In this document: piece after piece, positions 29,501 to 39,058 of the stretch | Position numbering within the stretch: position 1 is the first letter of the stretch | How the letters are laid out: each line of letters starts with the position of its first letter | DNA from: Condylostoma magnum | Taxonomy: Eukaryota; Ciliophora; Heterotrichea; Heterotrichida; Condylostomatidae | Assembly (NCBI GenBank): GCA_920105805.1 | Contig: CAKKTI010000089.1 | Coordinates: 2,407 to 49,717, forward strand | Direction: 5' to 3' | DNA length: 47,311 nucleotides | Notes under the pieces: generated by a model | Databases searched by the model: none | What the model was told of the DNA's origin: nothing | Seen by the model: only the letters and a program-made list of their open reading frames with translations | Position numbers and translations under genes: made by a program

Positions 29501-30242
29501 AGTTTTGTACACCTAAGACTCTCAATCGTTGTTCACCTGTAAGTTGACTAGGAATTTCTTGGGTGATTATTTCATTCCTAAAATCGTCATGACGAGAGCA
29601 CTGTATTGGCATACGCAAGGTTTCAGAGTAGCAGGATAAACCGGAAGTTACCTTGTAGCTGTCAGGAAGAATTATTATAATCCAGGAGTTTTCAGGGATT
29701 GCAGGGGCTGAAAAGACAAAGCTAATGTCTGATGATGAGCCTGCCCTATTAGCTATCGCTGATTATAAGGTAGATGTAGTAAATGAGCTAGCCTAGGCTG
29801 AAATTCCTACCGATGGGAAACTGTGATTACGATCAATCTCCTTGACATGGTCTCGTGTTGTTATTTAAAAGTAGCCTGTACCGCCTATTACAGAAGGGTT
29901 CAGTATGTCAAGAACAACCAATACATAAGGGCCGGCTGGTAGCTGGTCAAAATAGAAGATAATCGATCGCTGGGATACAGAGCAGCTCACTGCCTCTGTT
30001 TTTTCCTATACTTTCTGATAACACACAGGCGAGCTTACACCAAGCCCAACCGAATAATCATTAGGAAATCTGATTGTAACCGACGACTCTCCCTAGATAA
30101 AAGTTTTGGTTGTAAATGAAAACTCATGTCGAGACTGTGCATTCGCGTTGGTCAGCGATTAGAGCACTGGAGTAGTTCCCGGGTCAATCTAGCCCGCGAG
30201 GACACAAGCGCAGATTAGTAGTACGAATAGTCTACCGTGCAT
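5569..30242 (-). CDS. Giant repetitive secreted/surface protein, about 8,160 visible codons, interrupted by two assembly gaps
   Basis: One frame runs from ATG 30242 to about 5570. Codon first bases are 2 mod 3 above gap 15629-15728 and 0 mod 3 below it, with no internal break apart from the gaps. The N-terminus (MHGRLFVLLICACVLAG) is a clear signal peptide. The body is a long series of related modules: a strand-rich stretch with pattern Y-x-F-x-I, then PxGGxIxIxFP, a pair or more of Cys, and a closing strand such as YxLTLxGIxNP. One example is encoded at 11895-11506. By length there are several dozen modules. The last part (about 6400-6250) is FN3-like. It ends in KDSAAS plus a short hydrophobic stretch LTLWAVIIALV before TAG (5569-5571), consistent with a GPI signal or tail anchor. 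I infer an extracellular coat or adhesion protein; no enzymatic motif is seen. TAA/TAG occur throughout as Gln. Confidence 0.85.
15629..15728. other. Assembly gap of exactly 100 N inside the giant gene
   Basis: This is a run of 100 N, the conventional placeholder for unknown length. The coding frame of the giant gene changes from 2 mod 3 to 0 mod 3 across it. If no real frameshift exists, the true gap length must be 2 mod 3, so it is not 100. Confidence 0.97.
27859..27958. other. Assembly gap of exactly 100 N inside the giant gene
   Basis: This is a second run of 100 N. The coding frame is 2 mod 3 on both sides, so the true length should be 1 mod 3 (compatible with 100). Both gaps fall in repetitive modules, which probably caused the assembly break. 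Confidence 0.97.
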
Positions 30243-30255
30243 TTTATTTATTATA

Positions 30256-30271
30256 GGCCAATAACATGGCC
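30256..30271. promoter_or_regulatory. Palindrome GGCCA-N6-TGGCC upstream of the giant gene
   Basis: A perfect 5-bp inverted repeat with a 6-nt spacer lies 14 bp upstream of the giant gene's ATG, in the 71-bp spacer to the zinc-finger gene stop. It is GC-rich in an AT-rich spacer and contains CCAAT on the plus strand. It could be a factor-binding site or a small hairpin in the leader. The function is not demonstrated. Confidence 0.3.
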
Positions 30272-30313
30272 TCCCTTATAAGCACAAAGGAATTTTAAGT
30301 ATATCAGAAAACT

Positions 30314-30928
30314 TTATGAAATTATTTTAAAAGCAGATGAAAAATCCTGAAGGGACTTCAAGCTTTGGATTCCAGCTTCTTCCTTTACCTAACAGACGTA
30401 AGTTTAGTGCTTTGTAAAGTTTTTGTGATGGTAGAATTGTTCGCCACATTGTTAGCATTGTCAGGGGTTGTGTAGGATGCTTTTCTTGTGTTTGTTTAGG
30501 TGCTTTAATTGTTTGAACACAGCGTTGCATAATTCGCATCTGAATTGAACTGCTCTGCATTTGTCACAAATCTTTTTACGGGAATTGCTTTGAGGAATGT
30601 AATACACTCCACAGCCCTCACATTGTATTTTGGTATGTGCTCTGCTTTTAAGATGACGCTTTAGGTGGTCTTTGCTTGTAAATCTCTTATCGCAGGGTTC
30701 GCATACAAACGATTTTTCTGTTTTTATATGCGTCTGCATATGTCTCCTTAAAGAGCTGGTATTTGACAGGCTCTTTGAGCAAATATCGCATTTGTGGAGC
30801 TTGTATGGAAGATGTGTGTTTAAATGTAAGCTATATTTGGTCTTATTGGTAAAAGTTTTATAGCATTCAATACATTTTCATTTTCTAGATGCTCTTAAAC
30901 TCTGTATTGCTTCTACTTTTACCTTCAT
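30314..30928 (-). CDS. C2H2-type zinc-finger protein, 204 aa
   Basis: The protein begins MKVKVEAIQSLRASRKW, where W is a TGA. It has three C2H2 fingers: KCIECYKTF...HLNTH, KCDICSKSL...HMQTH and VCEPCDKRF...HLKSRAH. These are followed by a C4-like pair (CEGC...CDKC), a fourth C2H2 finger (CELCNAVF...HKKSILH) and a last C2HC finger (CQQCGEQF...KHQTYVC). The linker between fingers 2 and 3 is TEKSFVC, close to the classical TGEKP type. The TGA at 30461-30463 would end the protein under a UGA-stop code, but the next codons form another finger, so it is read as Trp. The probable stop is the TAA at 30314-30316. It is a likely nuclear nucleic-acid-binding protein. The gene is tandem with the giant gene on the same strand. 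Confidence 0.8.
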
Positions 30929-30992
30929 TTTTGTTCTTAGTTAATAATAAATTTTAATCGATTAAAATGTATTGAAAGGGTAAATTTATAAG

Positions 30993-32591
30993 TTAAAATG
31001 TTAGAATTTTAGTATGTGCTATGCTAGTATCTGTTAACAGTTGAAAGGTAGGAGGTGGATTTTTGTCTATTACAACTCTGATGACATCATTTAAAACTTG
31101 GTTTACCAATTACTTAGTAATGTCTGTACTGTAATCCATAGCAGGACTACTATTAACTTCTATTAGCCAAGGGGTGAATTAGTCATCAATCATGAAATCG
31201 TATCCTACAAGTTCAAATGATTTAAATCTTTGTGTTATGTTGTTCTGAGCACATCTTATAGAATTTCTTACTATAGTTCTAATTTAAGGGAATATTTTGT
31301 CTAGCCAGATATCTTGACTAAATTACTTCAAAAGATACTCCTGGAATTGCTAGACATGCCACATACATCCTTTTATTTCAGCTTGTTAAAACTTTGAGCA
31401 TTTCTTTGATATACAATTATTGGTTAAATGAACAAATAAATTCTATAAGTTTCCAGGTTAATAATTATCAACACTGAATCTTAAGTAACAATCAGTGTAA
31501 ATATAAACAACTAGTGGGTCAATTGAAGTTATCAGTACTCATTATCTTATATCAAACTTTTTGTTATGTATAATCAATGGATTTTCTATATACTTTTACA
31601 CCACCCAAGACTCTTCTGATGAAATATAGCTTAATAGAGGTCTTAAGTCATCAAAAAGCGCAATTCCTCTACCTCTAGATTTACATCCAGGCTTTACTAT
31701 CCATATATTGCTATCACCTCTCATACTATATTACTCATCTTTCTGCTTTAAACTGTTTAGAATCAATTGAGCTCTAGCCATTAAGCTAGTTTGCTAATAA
31801 ACCTTAGGTAGTCCTAATCTATAGTAAAATTGTTATATTTTACTGTAATTCTCTGCGTTTATAATCTCTCATTCAATATTACTGCATATACTTCTACTCC
31901 TTTTACGCTTATTGAAAGACTGTAATTGTCTAGTGCATATTTCTGCAGCTATTATTACTTTCTCAGTAAAAATTTGTTTATTTTATTTTACATACTACTT
32001 GAGAATAGCTTCCGCCTCACAGAAGCGAAACTTTTCTATAAATCTATCATAACCGTAATTAGAAGTTAAATTAAAGCAAACAGGGAAATACGAGTTTTGC
32101 TTGATTCCGCATATAATGAAAGATCTTTTTAAGTTTTCACATAACTTCAATTTAGTAGTGAGCTATTAAATTCTAGGAAAATGATTATAGAACTAATCCT
32201 CTCTTATATACTAGGGAAGTTTTGAGCTTTTACTTCATTTGAATTAAAACACAGAAGAATGCCTATCATTATTTTAGACTCATCCTCTTCTAATCAATGC
32301 ATCTTTTAAATCCGGATAATTTCCATGAAGGATAAAAATTTAGTGGCTTTGAATCCTGACATCGATTCTTGGGTTGACACCATATAAGCCTTTAATATAC
32401 CCAGGACTGAAACTTTTAAATTGAACCTGGTGAGCAGTTCTCCTTTACATATCCTATTACTCATTTTTCTCCTAATGGGATTTTAACCCAGTGACCTGTA
32501 TCACCTTCAACGCATACACGTTATTAAAGCTTCTTTGACTGCTCTTAACTTTCCTGTTTCTCCAGCTCTACCCCATATACAATTTCCGCAT
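30993..32591 (-). CDS. TTLL3: TTLL3-like tubulin glycylase (TTL family), 532 aa
   Basis: This is a tubulin tyrosine ligase-like enzyme of the ATP-grasp fold. The early segment ALIRRGWVQNND...FQFKW matches the N-terminal region of the TTLL3/8 group. Around residue 295 is WIVKPGCKSRGRGI, the ATP-binding segment. It is followed by WVVQKYIENPLII and KFDIRQW, where the conserved Trp is a TGA (31539-31541), then YLRFS and HLTNNCISK. Around residues 462-488 is ELVGYDFMIDD...WLIEVNSSP, carrying the Mg-binding Glu/Asn. Family knowledge says TTLL3/8 enzymes add glycine to axonemal tubulin; a TTLL10-like or glutamylase role is less likely but possible. The stop TAA at 30993-30995 leaves 64 bp before the zinc-finger gene. 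It shares a 59-bp divergent promoter region with the WD40 gene. Confidence 0.85.
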
Positions 32592-32650
32592 TTAAAATTT
32601 TACTTAATTTGAAACAACTTCTAAAAAACAGTTTAAATATTAAATAAAAG
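32592..32650. promoter_or_regulatory. Short bidirectional promoter region between TTLL3-like and WDR62-like genes
   Basis: Only 59 bp separate two divergent start codons. The interval is AT-rich and must hold both leaders and both promoters unless one start is misplaced. No recognisable box is seen. Confidence 0.5.
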
Positions 32651-35600
32651 ATGCAAGGTGTACGCCGACCAGTGATAAAGAAAAGACGTTCAATAGGAAA
32701 CTGCTGTAGTATAGAAAGAGTTATAGGTATTACAGCTTAAAGTAACAATGGAATAGCGGTAAGTCCAAATGCAAGTGAAATAGCATATACAGCTGCAGGC
32801 TGTATAGTTCTATACAATGTTCCAACTAACTAGCAAGTCTAGCATATTTTTAACACCAACAGTCGTGTATTTTCCTGTATTGCAATAAGCCCAGACGGTC
32901 GATTTTTAGCTACAGGCGAAGGCGCGTGTAGACAACCTGAAATAGCGATATGAGATTTCCAAGCAAGCCCCCCTAGCATAATCAAGGTACTAAAAGGCCA
33001 CAGGTATGGAGTAGGCAATCTGTCATTTTCTCCCAGTGGAGAAAACTTAGTTTCTATAGGAAGTGAACATGATAAAGGAATGTTTGTATGGAATTGGCAG
33101 GCTGAGCAACGCTTAACATCTAATAAGCTGACTAAAAGGGTGAATGATATATCATTTGCAGAGTCCGGACAGTTTTTTGTGACTGCTGGCTCAAAGGCTT
33201 TGAAGTACTGGTACTTTAATAGAATGGGTTAGCCCATATGCACGGCTTCCAGTGCTAATAGTGAGGTGAAGTGTATGACTAGTAGGACAGTGGACTTGGG
33301 TGAGATGAAAGACAAGAATTTCGTAAGTGTGGCATGCACTAGAGGCACTGTTTTTACATTGACTGAAGACGGTGTTTTATGCATATTTACGGCAGAGAGG
33401 GTAATGGATAAGTGGATGGAGCTGCATGTGAATAAAGGGTATACTCTCTGTGCTGTTAATAACCTACTAGCATGCGGGTGCTCTGATGGAATTATCAGAT
33501 GTTTTGACACTGAGTCATTAGAGCATATTATAACTTTACCCAGACCTCCTCCATTAGGAGAAGCTAATATATCGCCAGATAAGTAAAAAGTGGTAATACC
33601 GACTAATTCCACGTCAAGTTTCGCTGATACTGTGTCGTTACAGTTTTTTGATAATAATGATAGATTGTTCACCATGTACTCTGATAGAACTGTTTTTATA
33701 TGAGATTTGAGAAGACTTGAAGGAGTTTCAGTGCATAGATCTTTTCTGAATCATTCCGGGGCTATAAATGACTTGAAAATTCTTCCAACGTCGACTGTTG
33801 AGCTGACTCACTTTGTAACTGGGTCAGCTGATAAAACAGTTAGAATTTGGAATATCTTTCATGCTCCTCCTAAGTAATTAGAGCATTTGATTGTTAAAAA
33901 TGTATATAGTAGGGACCTCAGTAGAATAATATACATAAAAAACACAGTGAATCATTTTAAGTGTAATTATAGGCCATAATAAGACGATATAGGATAGATT
34001 AAATGTATAGCATGTTCCCCAGATGGTAAGTTTGTAGCCTCAGGGGACACAACAGGTATGCTGAGAGTGCATAATACAGACACTCTTGAATAAGTAAAGA
34101 GTCTCCAGGCCCATGAAAGTGATATTTTGTGCATAGATTACACGGGGAAATAACCATCAGAAGATGACTCAGCAATGGATCAATAGCTTTACCTAGCAAC
34201 AGGCAGCAGGGACAGACTAATCCATATATTCCGAGCAGATAGAAACTACGAACTAATCGGAACTATGGATGACCACAGTTCTAGTATCTTTGATATAAGT
34301 TTTGTAAAATCAGAAGGAAAAGAAAGACTATTATCCTGCGCTGCAGACAAGGCAACTATTTTCAGAACTTTCAACCAAAACACTTTTACTCGGTATACTC
34401 AAAATATACAGAAGATTAAAAAGTGTTATTAGGTAAAACCCCATCCAATACATAAAACAGTGGTAACAGGAGAGGATAAGGCTGTAAAAGTGTGAAATTT
34501 GATATCCGGGAAATGCTCATCTACATTTGAAGACTATATGCAGAGAGGAGTTAAAGTAACAACAGACTCCAATACTAAAATAGCACTAGATCGGTCAGGA
34601 ATGCTAATCGCTGCTTGTGGACTGGACAGGTGGGTAAGGATTTTAGACTATTACAGTGGAAGACTGCTAGGGAAAGTTAATATGGGTGAGATGTGCACTG
34701 CAGCTGCTTTTACTGCAAACGGGAAGAAATTGATTACATGTACAGCCGATGGCTGTATATTTATATGGAGAATGTCCAGGGAAATATCAGATAGTATATA
34801 AAACAGGTTGAAGTAGGCAAACATGCCCCTGAGGAGATCGATTTTTTAGATGAATGAAGAATAGAAGAAAGAGGAGTATAAAATTCACGAGTCAATGGTT
34901 CCTAATTGAGCTAAATCTGATATGGGGTAACCTTAGAGTGTAAATGAGTCCTAAGGAAAGACACCGTTCTAGCTAGCTGATAAATAAATTCCTGGTAAAT
35001 GAGGGTAATAAGCAACAATAGAAATAGGGTTTGAGGATGTCTCGTATATAAGTGAAAAGCCATCGGAGATGGCTAGTGAAGATGGAGAATAAGCCCCTGT
35101 GGCCGAAACTAACCCTACTTAAAATTAGTTTGTAGTGACAAAATCGTTCATATCTGAAGAAGTTAAAAACGTGGAATTGAAAGAGTCGGAAGTAGAGGAC
35201 TCACCTAGGGATGTTTTTTATGATGCTGAGAGTGAAGAAGATATATAGGAGCTTAATGAGGATGATTTACAGGAAAAATTACCGTAGAATGCTATGAGGT
35301 AAAGTCTATCAGCGTCGTTTTGAATGAAGAAATAGAAAAATGAGAAGGATTAGACTGATAATTAGTTGTAAGTAGATAATAAAGTACCACCTGTAGTTAA
35401 GAAAAGGAAATGAGATAAAAATGAAATTGTTGTATTGGATAAGAAGGATGAAAGTTAGGATGTAATAAAAGAAAGTTAGAAGTTTGAAAAAGGAGAAGAT
35501 ACAAATTTAAAGCTAGATTAGCCTGTATTTAATACTCCGTAAAGATTTAACAGTCCTTATGTTCAGCAAGATTAATAAAATTTAGTTGAGTAATCAATTT

Positions 35601-35941
35601 AGTCAGAGAAGGACTATGAGGAGGAATCTTTGGAGGCAAGTTAAATTAAATTTACTAGAACTGATTTTAATAAGGGATTTTAAGACTTAAGGTAGAGTTT
35701 AAGAGAAGTTAGTGAATTTTTTAAATAAGTTGATAGTCAAGACCCGGAATACAGTGTTTCTATGGAAGAATCATCTGAGGTTATTAATGAAATCCATGAA
35801 TTGCTGCATGGGATTTCCGGGAGTATTGGAGGCACTTTACCATAAACGGAAAATATGATACTAGAAAAATTCGCGAATAAACTTGTAGCAACTGTCAAAG
35901 GAAAAATGAGAACCAAGCATAGACGAAGGGAAAATAGTTAG
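32651..35941 (+). CDS. WDR62/MAPKBP1-like WD40-repeat protein, 1,096 aa
   Basis: About residues 20-720 form WD40 repeats, very likely two propellers as in WDR62 and MAPKBP1. The signature start FSCIAISPDGRFLATGEG and the following ISPDG/FSPSG repeats match that family closely. Several repeats end in I-W-D/N with Trp encoded by TGA (32951, 33701, 34493), direct evidence for TGA = Trp. Residues 720-1096 are acidic, Gln-rich and probably disordered, ending in a short helical region and a basic tail KMRTKHRRRENS. In animals WDR62/MAPKBP1 act at spindle poles/centrosomes and as JNK scaffolds; a basal-body or microtubule role is inferred here. The stop is taken as TAG 35939-35941; a TGA at 35969 is the next alternative. 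Its neighbour across the shared promoter region is a tubulin glycylase. Confidence 0.88.
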
Positions 35942-35982
35942 ATTAGCGCTATTTATATAATAACCTTGTGAAATTAATATAT

Positions 35983-36522
35983 TTAGTAATTAATATCATC
36001 TAAGAGATCGTCAACTAACTCTACTGGAGCTTTTTCTAAATTTTATTGGCTTGAGGCTTCCTAAATATCATTTAAGGATAAAATAGAGCTCAATTCTTCT
36101 GCAATCTAAGCTTAGCTGGTATTCTTAAAAATAGGAGGTAGTTTTAAATCTGTTCTATTTTAAGGGCTTCTTACTTTAGTCAACTTTTTAGATTCAAAGC
36201 TTAAATTATTATTTATTGAATTTGCACGAGAAGCATCTTCAGGCATTTCTGGCTCAGATTCACTGTAATTAAACTGCATTCCTGGCTTATCGATTGAAAA
36301 TTGACGTATTGCTGCAGGACTATTAATAAAACTTGCATATGAGTCAAAATTAGAAGAAAGTTTCAGCATCCCCTCTTTATTTGGAGTTTTAAATTGCTCC
36401 TCTTGCTTTATCTTTTAAGTTGACTAAGCGGATAATATAGATTCTTAATTAGAGCATTCACTGATCTTTTTTGTATTTAGCTTTACTTAATTAGCCTAAT
36501 TCCTACTATTACAGCATCCCAT
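35983..36522 (-). CDS. Small MGCC-starting, probably lipid-anchored protein, 179 aa
   Basis: The start reads MGCCNSRNQANQ. Gly2 followed by Cys3-Cys4 and Ser6 is a typical N-myristoylation plus palmitoylation signal, as in many ciliate and plant membrane-attached regulators. The rest is polar and low in hydrophobic residues, with many Ser, Asn and Gln (SESEPEMPED, SRANSINNN), so it is probably disordered. A short leucine-rich stretch, AEELSSILSLNDIQEA, lies near the C-terminus. It ends VDDLLDDINY at TAA 35983-35985. I recognise no domain. The lipid signal supports the chosen ATG. It converges on the WDR62-like gene (41 bp between stops) and diverges from the TM9SF gene. Confidence 0.65.
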
Positions 36523-36655
36523 TTTTAAATAATGATATATACGATAATAAATATTAATACTACATTGATAAATACAACATATAATTAGTCAAATAGTCTG
36601 TTCTTTACAGCAGTAGCTTAATTTTCTTACAAATATAACATTTAAAATATTTCTA
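36523..36655. promoter_or_regulatory. Bidirectional intergenic region, 133 bp
   Basis: This is AT-rich spacer between the divergent starts of the MGCC protein and the TM9SF gene. No conserved motif is recognised. Confidence 0.4.
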
Positions 36656-38572
36656 ATGTGGTGGATGATTAGTACTGTTATGTCCTTTTACATTCCAGGT
36701 ATGACCCGCAGGGCATTCAAAGAGAATTCTCCCATTGAGGTTTATGTAGACAAATTAATTTCAGATTATACAGAGATACCATACGATTATTATGAGTTAA
36801 ACTTTTGTAAAGATAAGAATCCTAAAATATCCCAGGAAAATATAGGGCAGTAGCTATCAGGAGACTATATAACGCAATCCCCTTACAAAATTCTTTTAAA
36901 TGATTTCTAACAGTGTGTTAAGCTATGCAAAATGTAAAACAATAAGGATGAGGTCAATGAATTTCAGGAAATGATCAAAAATGATTACAGAGCTCAATGG
37001 ATTATTGATAATCTGCCTGCTGGTGTATTACGATCATTCATAGGAAATGGAATAAATGACTCTAAAATTGCGTATTATGAAAACGGGTTTCCAATAGGCT
37101 TTAAAATTGAAGATGAGTACTACATAAATAATCATATAAATTTGATAATCAAAGTGCATACTAAGGATTAAATAAACTGAAGTATAGTGGGATTTTTAGT
37201 AGAGCCATTAAGTTTAGAGAATAATCAAGACAATTTAAGCTGTAATTCTCAAGAGTTTAAAAACTTCCTGTAGAAATCTCAAGAATTAAAGGAGTAGATT
37301 CATGATCCGTATACAGAAAACCCATGGGAAAAGGATTTTAGATTGAAGTAAATTCCGCCTCAAAAAGTAGGAAATGATATAACATACACATACTCTGTAA
37401 TTTTTGAAGATAGTGAAATAGAATGGGCTTCTAGGTGGGATAATTATCTGTACATGAAGGGAGATTCTAACCAAATACACTGGCTAGCTATAATAAATTC
37501 AATAGTAATGGTTTTAATCCTGTCTGGAATAGTTCTACATATATTGCAAAGAATGCTTTATAGGGACATTCGTAACTACAATGAAAGAGCTGATCAGGAC
37601 ATAGGAGAAGACACAGGCTGGAAATAAGTGCACGGAGATGTTTTCAGACCTCCTATTTTTTCCCAATTCTTCGCTATTATTATAGGATCTGGAGTACAAA
37701 CAGTATGCATGTTACTAATTACTCTCATTTTTGCTACAGTTGGATTTCTATCCCCAGCTCAAAGAGGCAATCTAATTACTACAATGCTCCTTTTGTTCAC
37801 TTTCATGGGAATTTTTGCAGGTTATACACAATCAAGGCTTAACAAAATGTTTGGAAATTTGCATTGGAAAGTAAACACATTGCTTACTGGGCTATTAATA
37901 CCTGGAATTGCGTTTTCTGTATTTTTTATCATTGATCTGTGCTTGGAGCTGGAAGGTAGTTCAGAGGCTATTTCCTTTACGACGTTATTGAAGCTGTTGT
38001 TTCTTTGGCTTGGCATTACACTTCCGCTGATATATATTGGAAGTCTTTAGGGATTTAAGAAGGAGGAAATTGAGAATCCTTGCAAGATTAATAGAATTCC
38101 TAGAATGATACCTCTTACAGCTGATCTCAGTAGCTTAAATCTGATCTCCTTGGCAGCTGGAGCTCTACCTTTCGGATGCATGCTGATTGAAGTAACTTAT
38201 ATTATGTAATCTATGTGACATCATTTCATGTTTTACTATCTTTTCGGATTTTTATTCATGTGCTTTATCATACTTCTAATCACCTCCAGCGAAGTTGCTA
38301 TACTTATAAGTTATTTATTGCTGTGTAAGGAAGATTATAGGTGGTGGTGGACTAGTTTTCTCGTGCCTGGGATTTCTGGAGGCTACTTATTTGTATATGG
38401 AGTTGGGTATTTCTTAGTGTAACTGTAATTAACAAGACTTTCATCACTAGTATTTTATTTCGGATACATGGGCTTGATGTCAGCTGGATTTACCTTAATT
38501 ACGGGGACTGTAGGATTTATATCAACATTTTTATTCATAAGAAAGATCTACTCCCTTATAAAGATAGATTAG
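36656..38572 (+). CDS. TM9SF / endomembrane protein 70 family (nonaspanin), 638 aa
   Basis: After a short hydrophobic start (MWWMISTVMSFYIPG) comes the family's lumenal domain: Y-x3-PIEVYVDKLIS, IPYDYYELNFC, ENIGQQLSGD, SPYKILL and IDNLPAG. The membrane part begins at IHWLAIINSIVMVLILSG, followed by RDIRNYNE, GWKQVHGDVFRPP and eight further hydrophobic segments. It includes SMWHHFMFYYLFGFLF, with Trp from TGA (38216-38218), and the landmark CKEDYRWWWTSFL. It ends KIYSLIKID, the KxD Golgi-retention tail of the family, directly followed by TAG (38570-38572). Nonaspanins act in Golgi/endosomal sorting of membrane proteins with long transmembrane segments and in adhesion and phagocytosis. Length is normal for the family. 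Because the C-terminus is so conserved, this gene fixes TAG as a true stop while internal TAG/TAA are Gln. Confidence 0.95.
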
Positions 38573-39058
38573 TTAATAAAATGTTTGAGATTTAGGTGTA
38601 AGACAAAAGTTATGAGTATTTAATTAGAATTAAGCTTCTTGAAAATCTTAAAACTAATCAAAATGGTAATAGATATTATACTGGATAAATGCAAATTACA
38701 ATAAATATTAACTTTGTTGTATATTTCTATGTGTAAAGAACTATAAATTATCCCTTTATTTACTCAAATTATATTGATATCCTAATTATACTCACAGTAT
38801 ATTGTATTACTCACATTTTTACTAGTAAGTCTCGATTATCCTAATGAATTAATTGATTTAATATAGTTAAGCTATAAGGAGGATAATACTTACATACAAA
38901 CAGCATTTCCTGTTATAATCAAAATAAGAAATAACTAGTTAGTTACAAGCATTTTAACAAATAAGACAAGATATGAAATAAAACTACCAATTCCTCTTCC
39001 ATTTTATCCATAGCGATTTAAAGTCTTTTAATTGCCATACAATTAAGATAAATTAAAA
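38573..39058 (+). other. 486-bp region between TM9SF and WNK genes; possible N-terminal extension of the kinase
   Basis: From ATG 38729 an open frame continues in phase into the WNK kinase ATG at 39059, crossing several TAA/TAG. The reading contains a hydrophobic stretch (YIVLLTFLLVSL) and then a plausible globular segment (TYIQTAFPVIIKIRNNQ). A TAA at 39044 would end it 12 nt before the kinase ATG. It may be an N-terminal extension, a small separate protein, or a chance frame; any frame is open in this code, so openness alone is weak evidence. Bases 38573-38728 show nothing recognisable. Confidence 0.25.
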
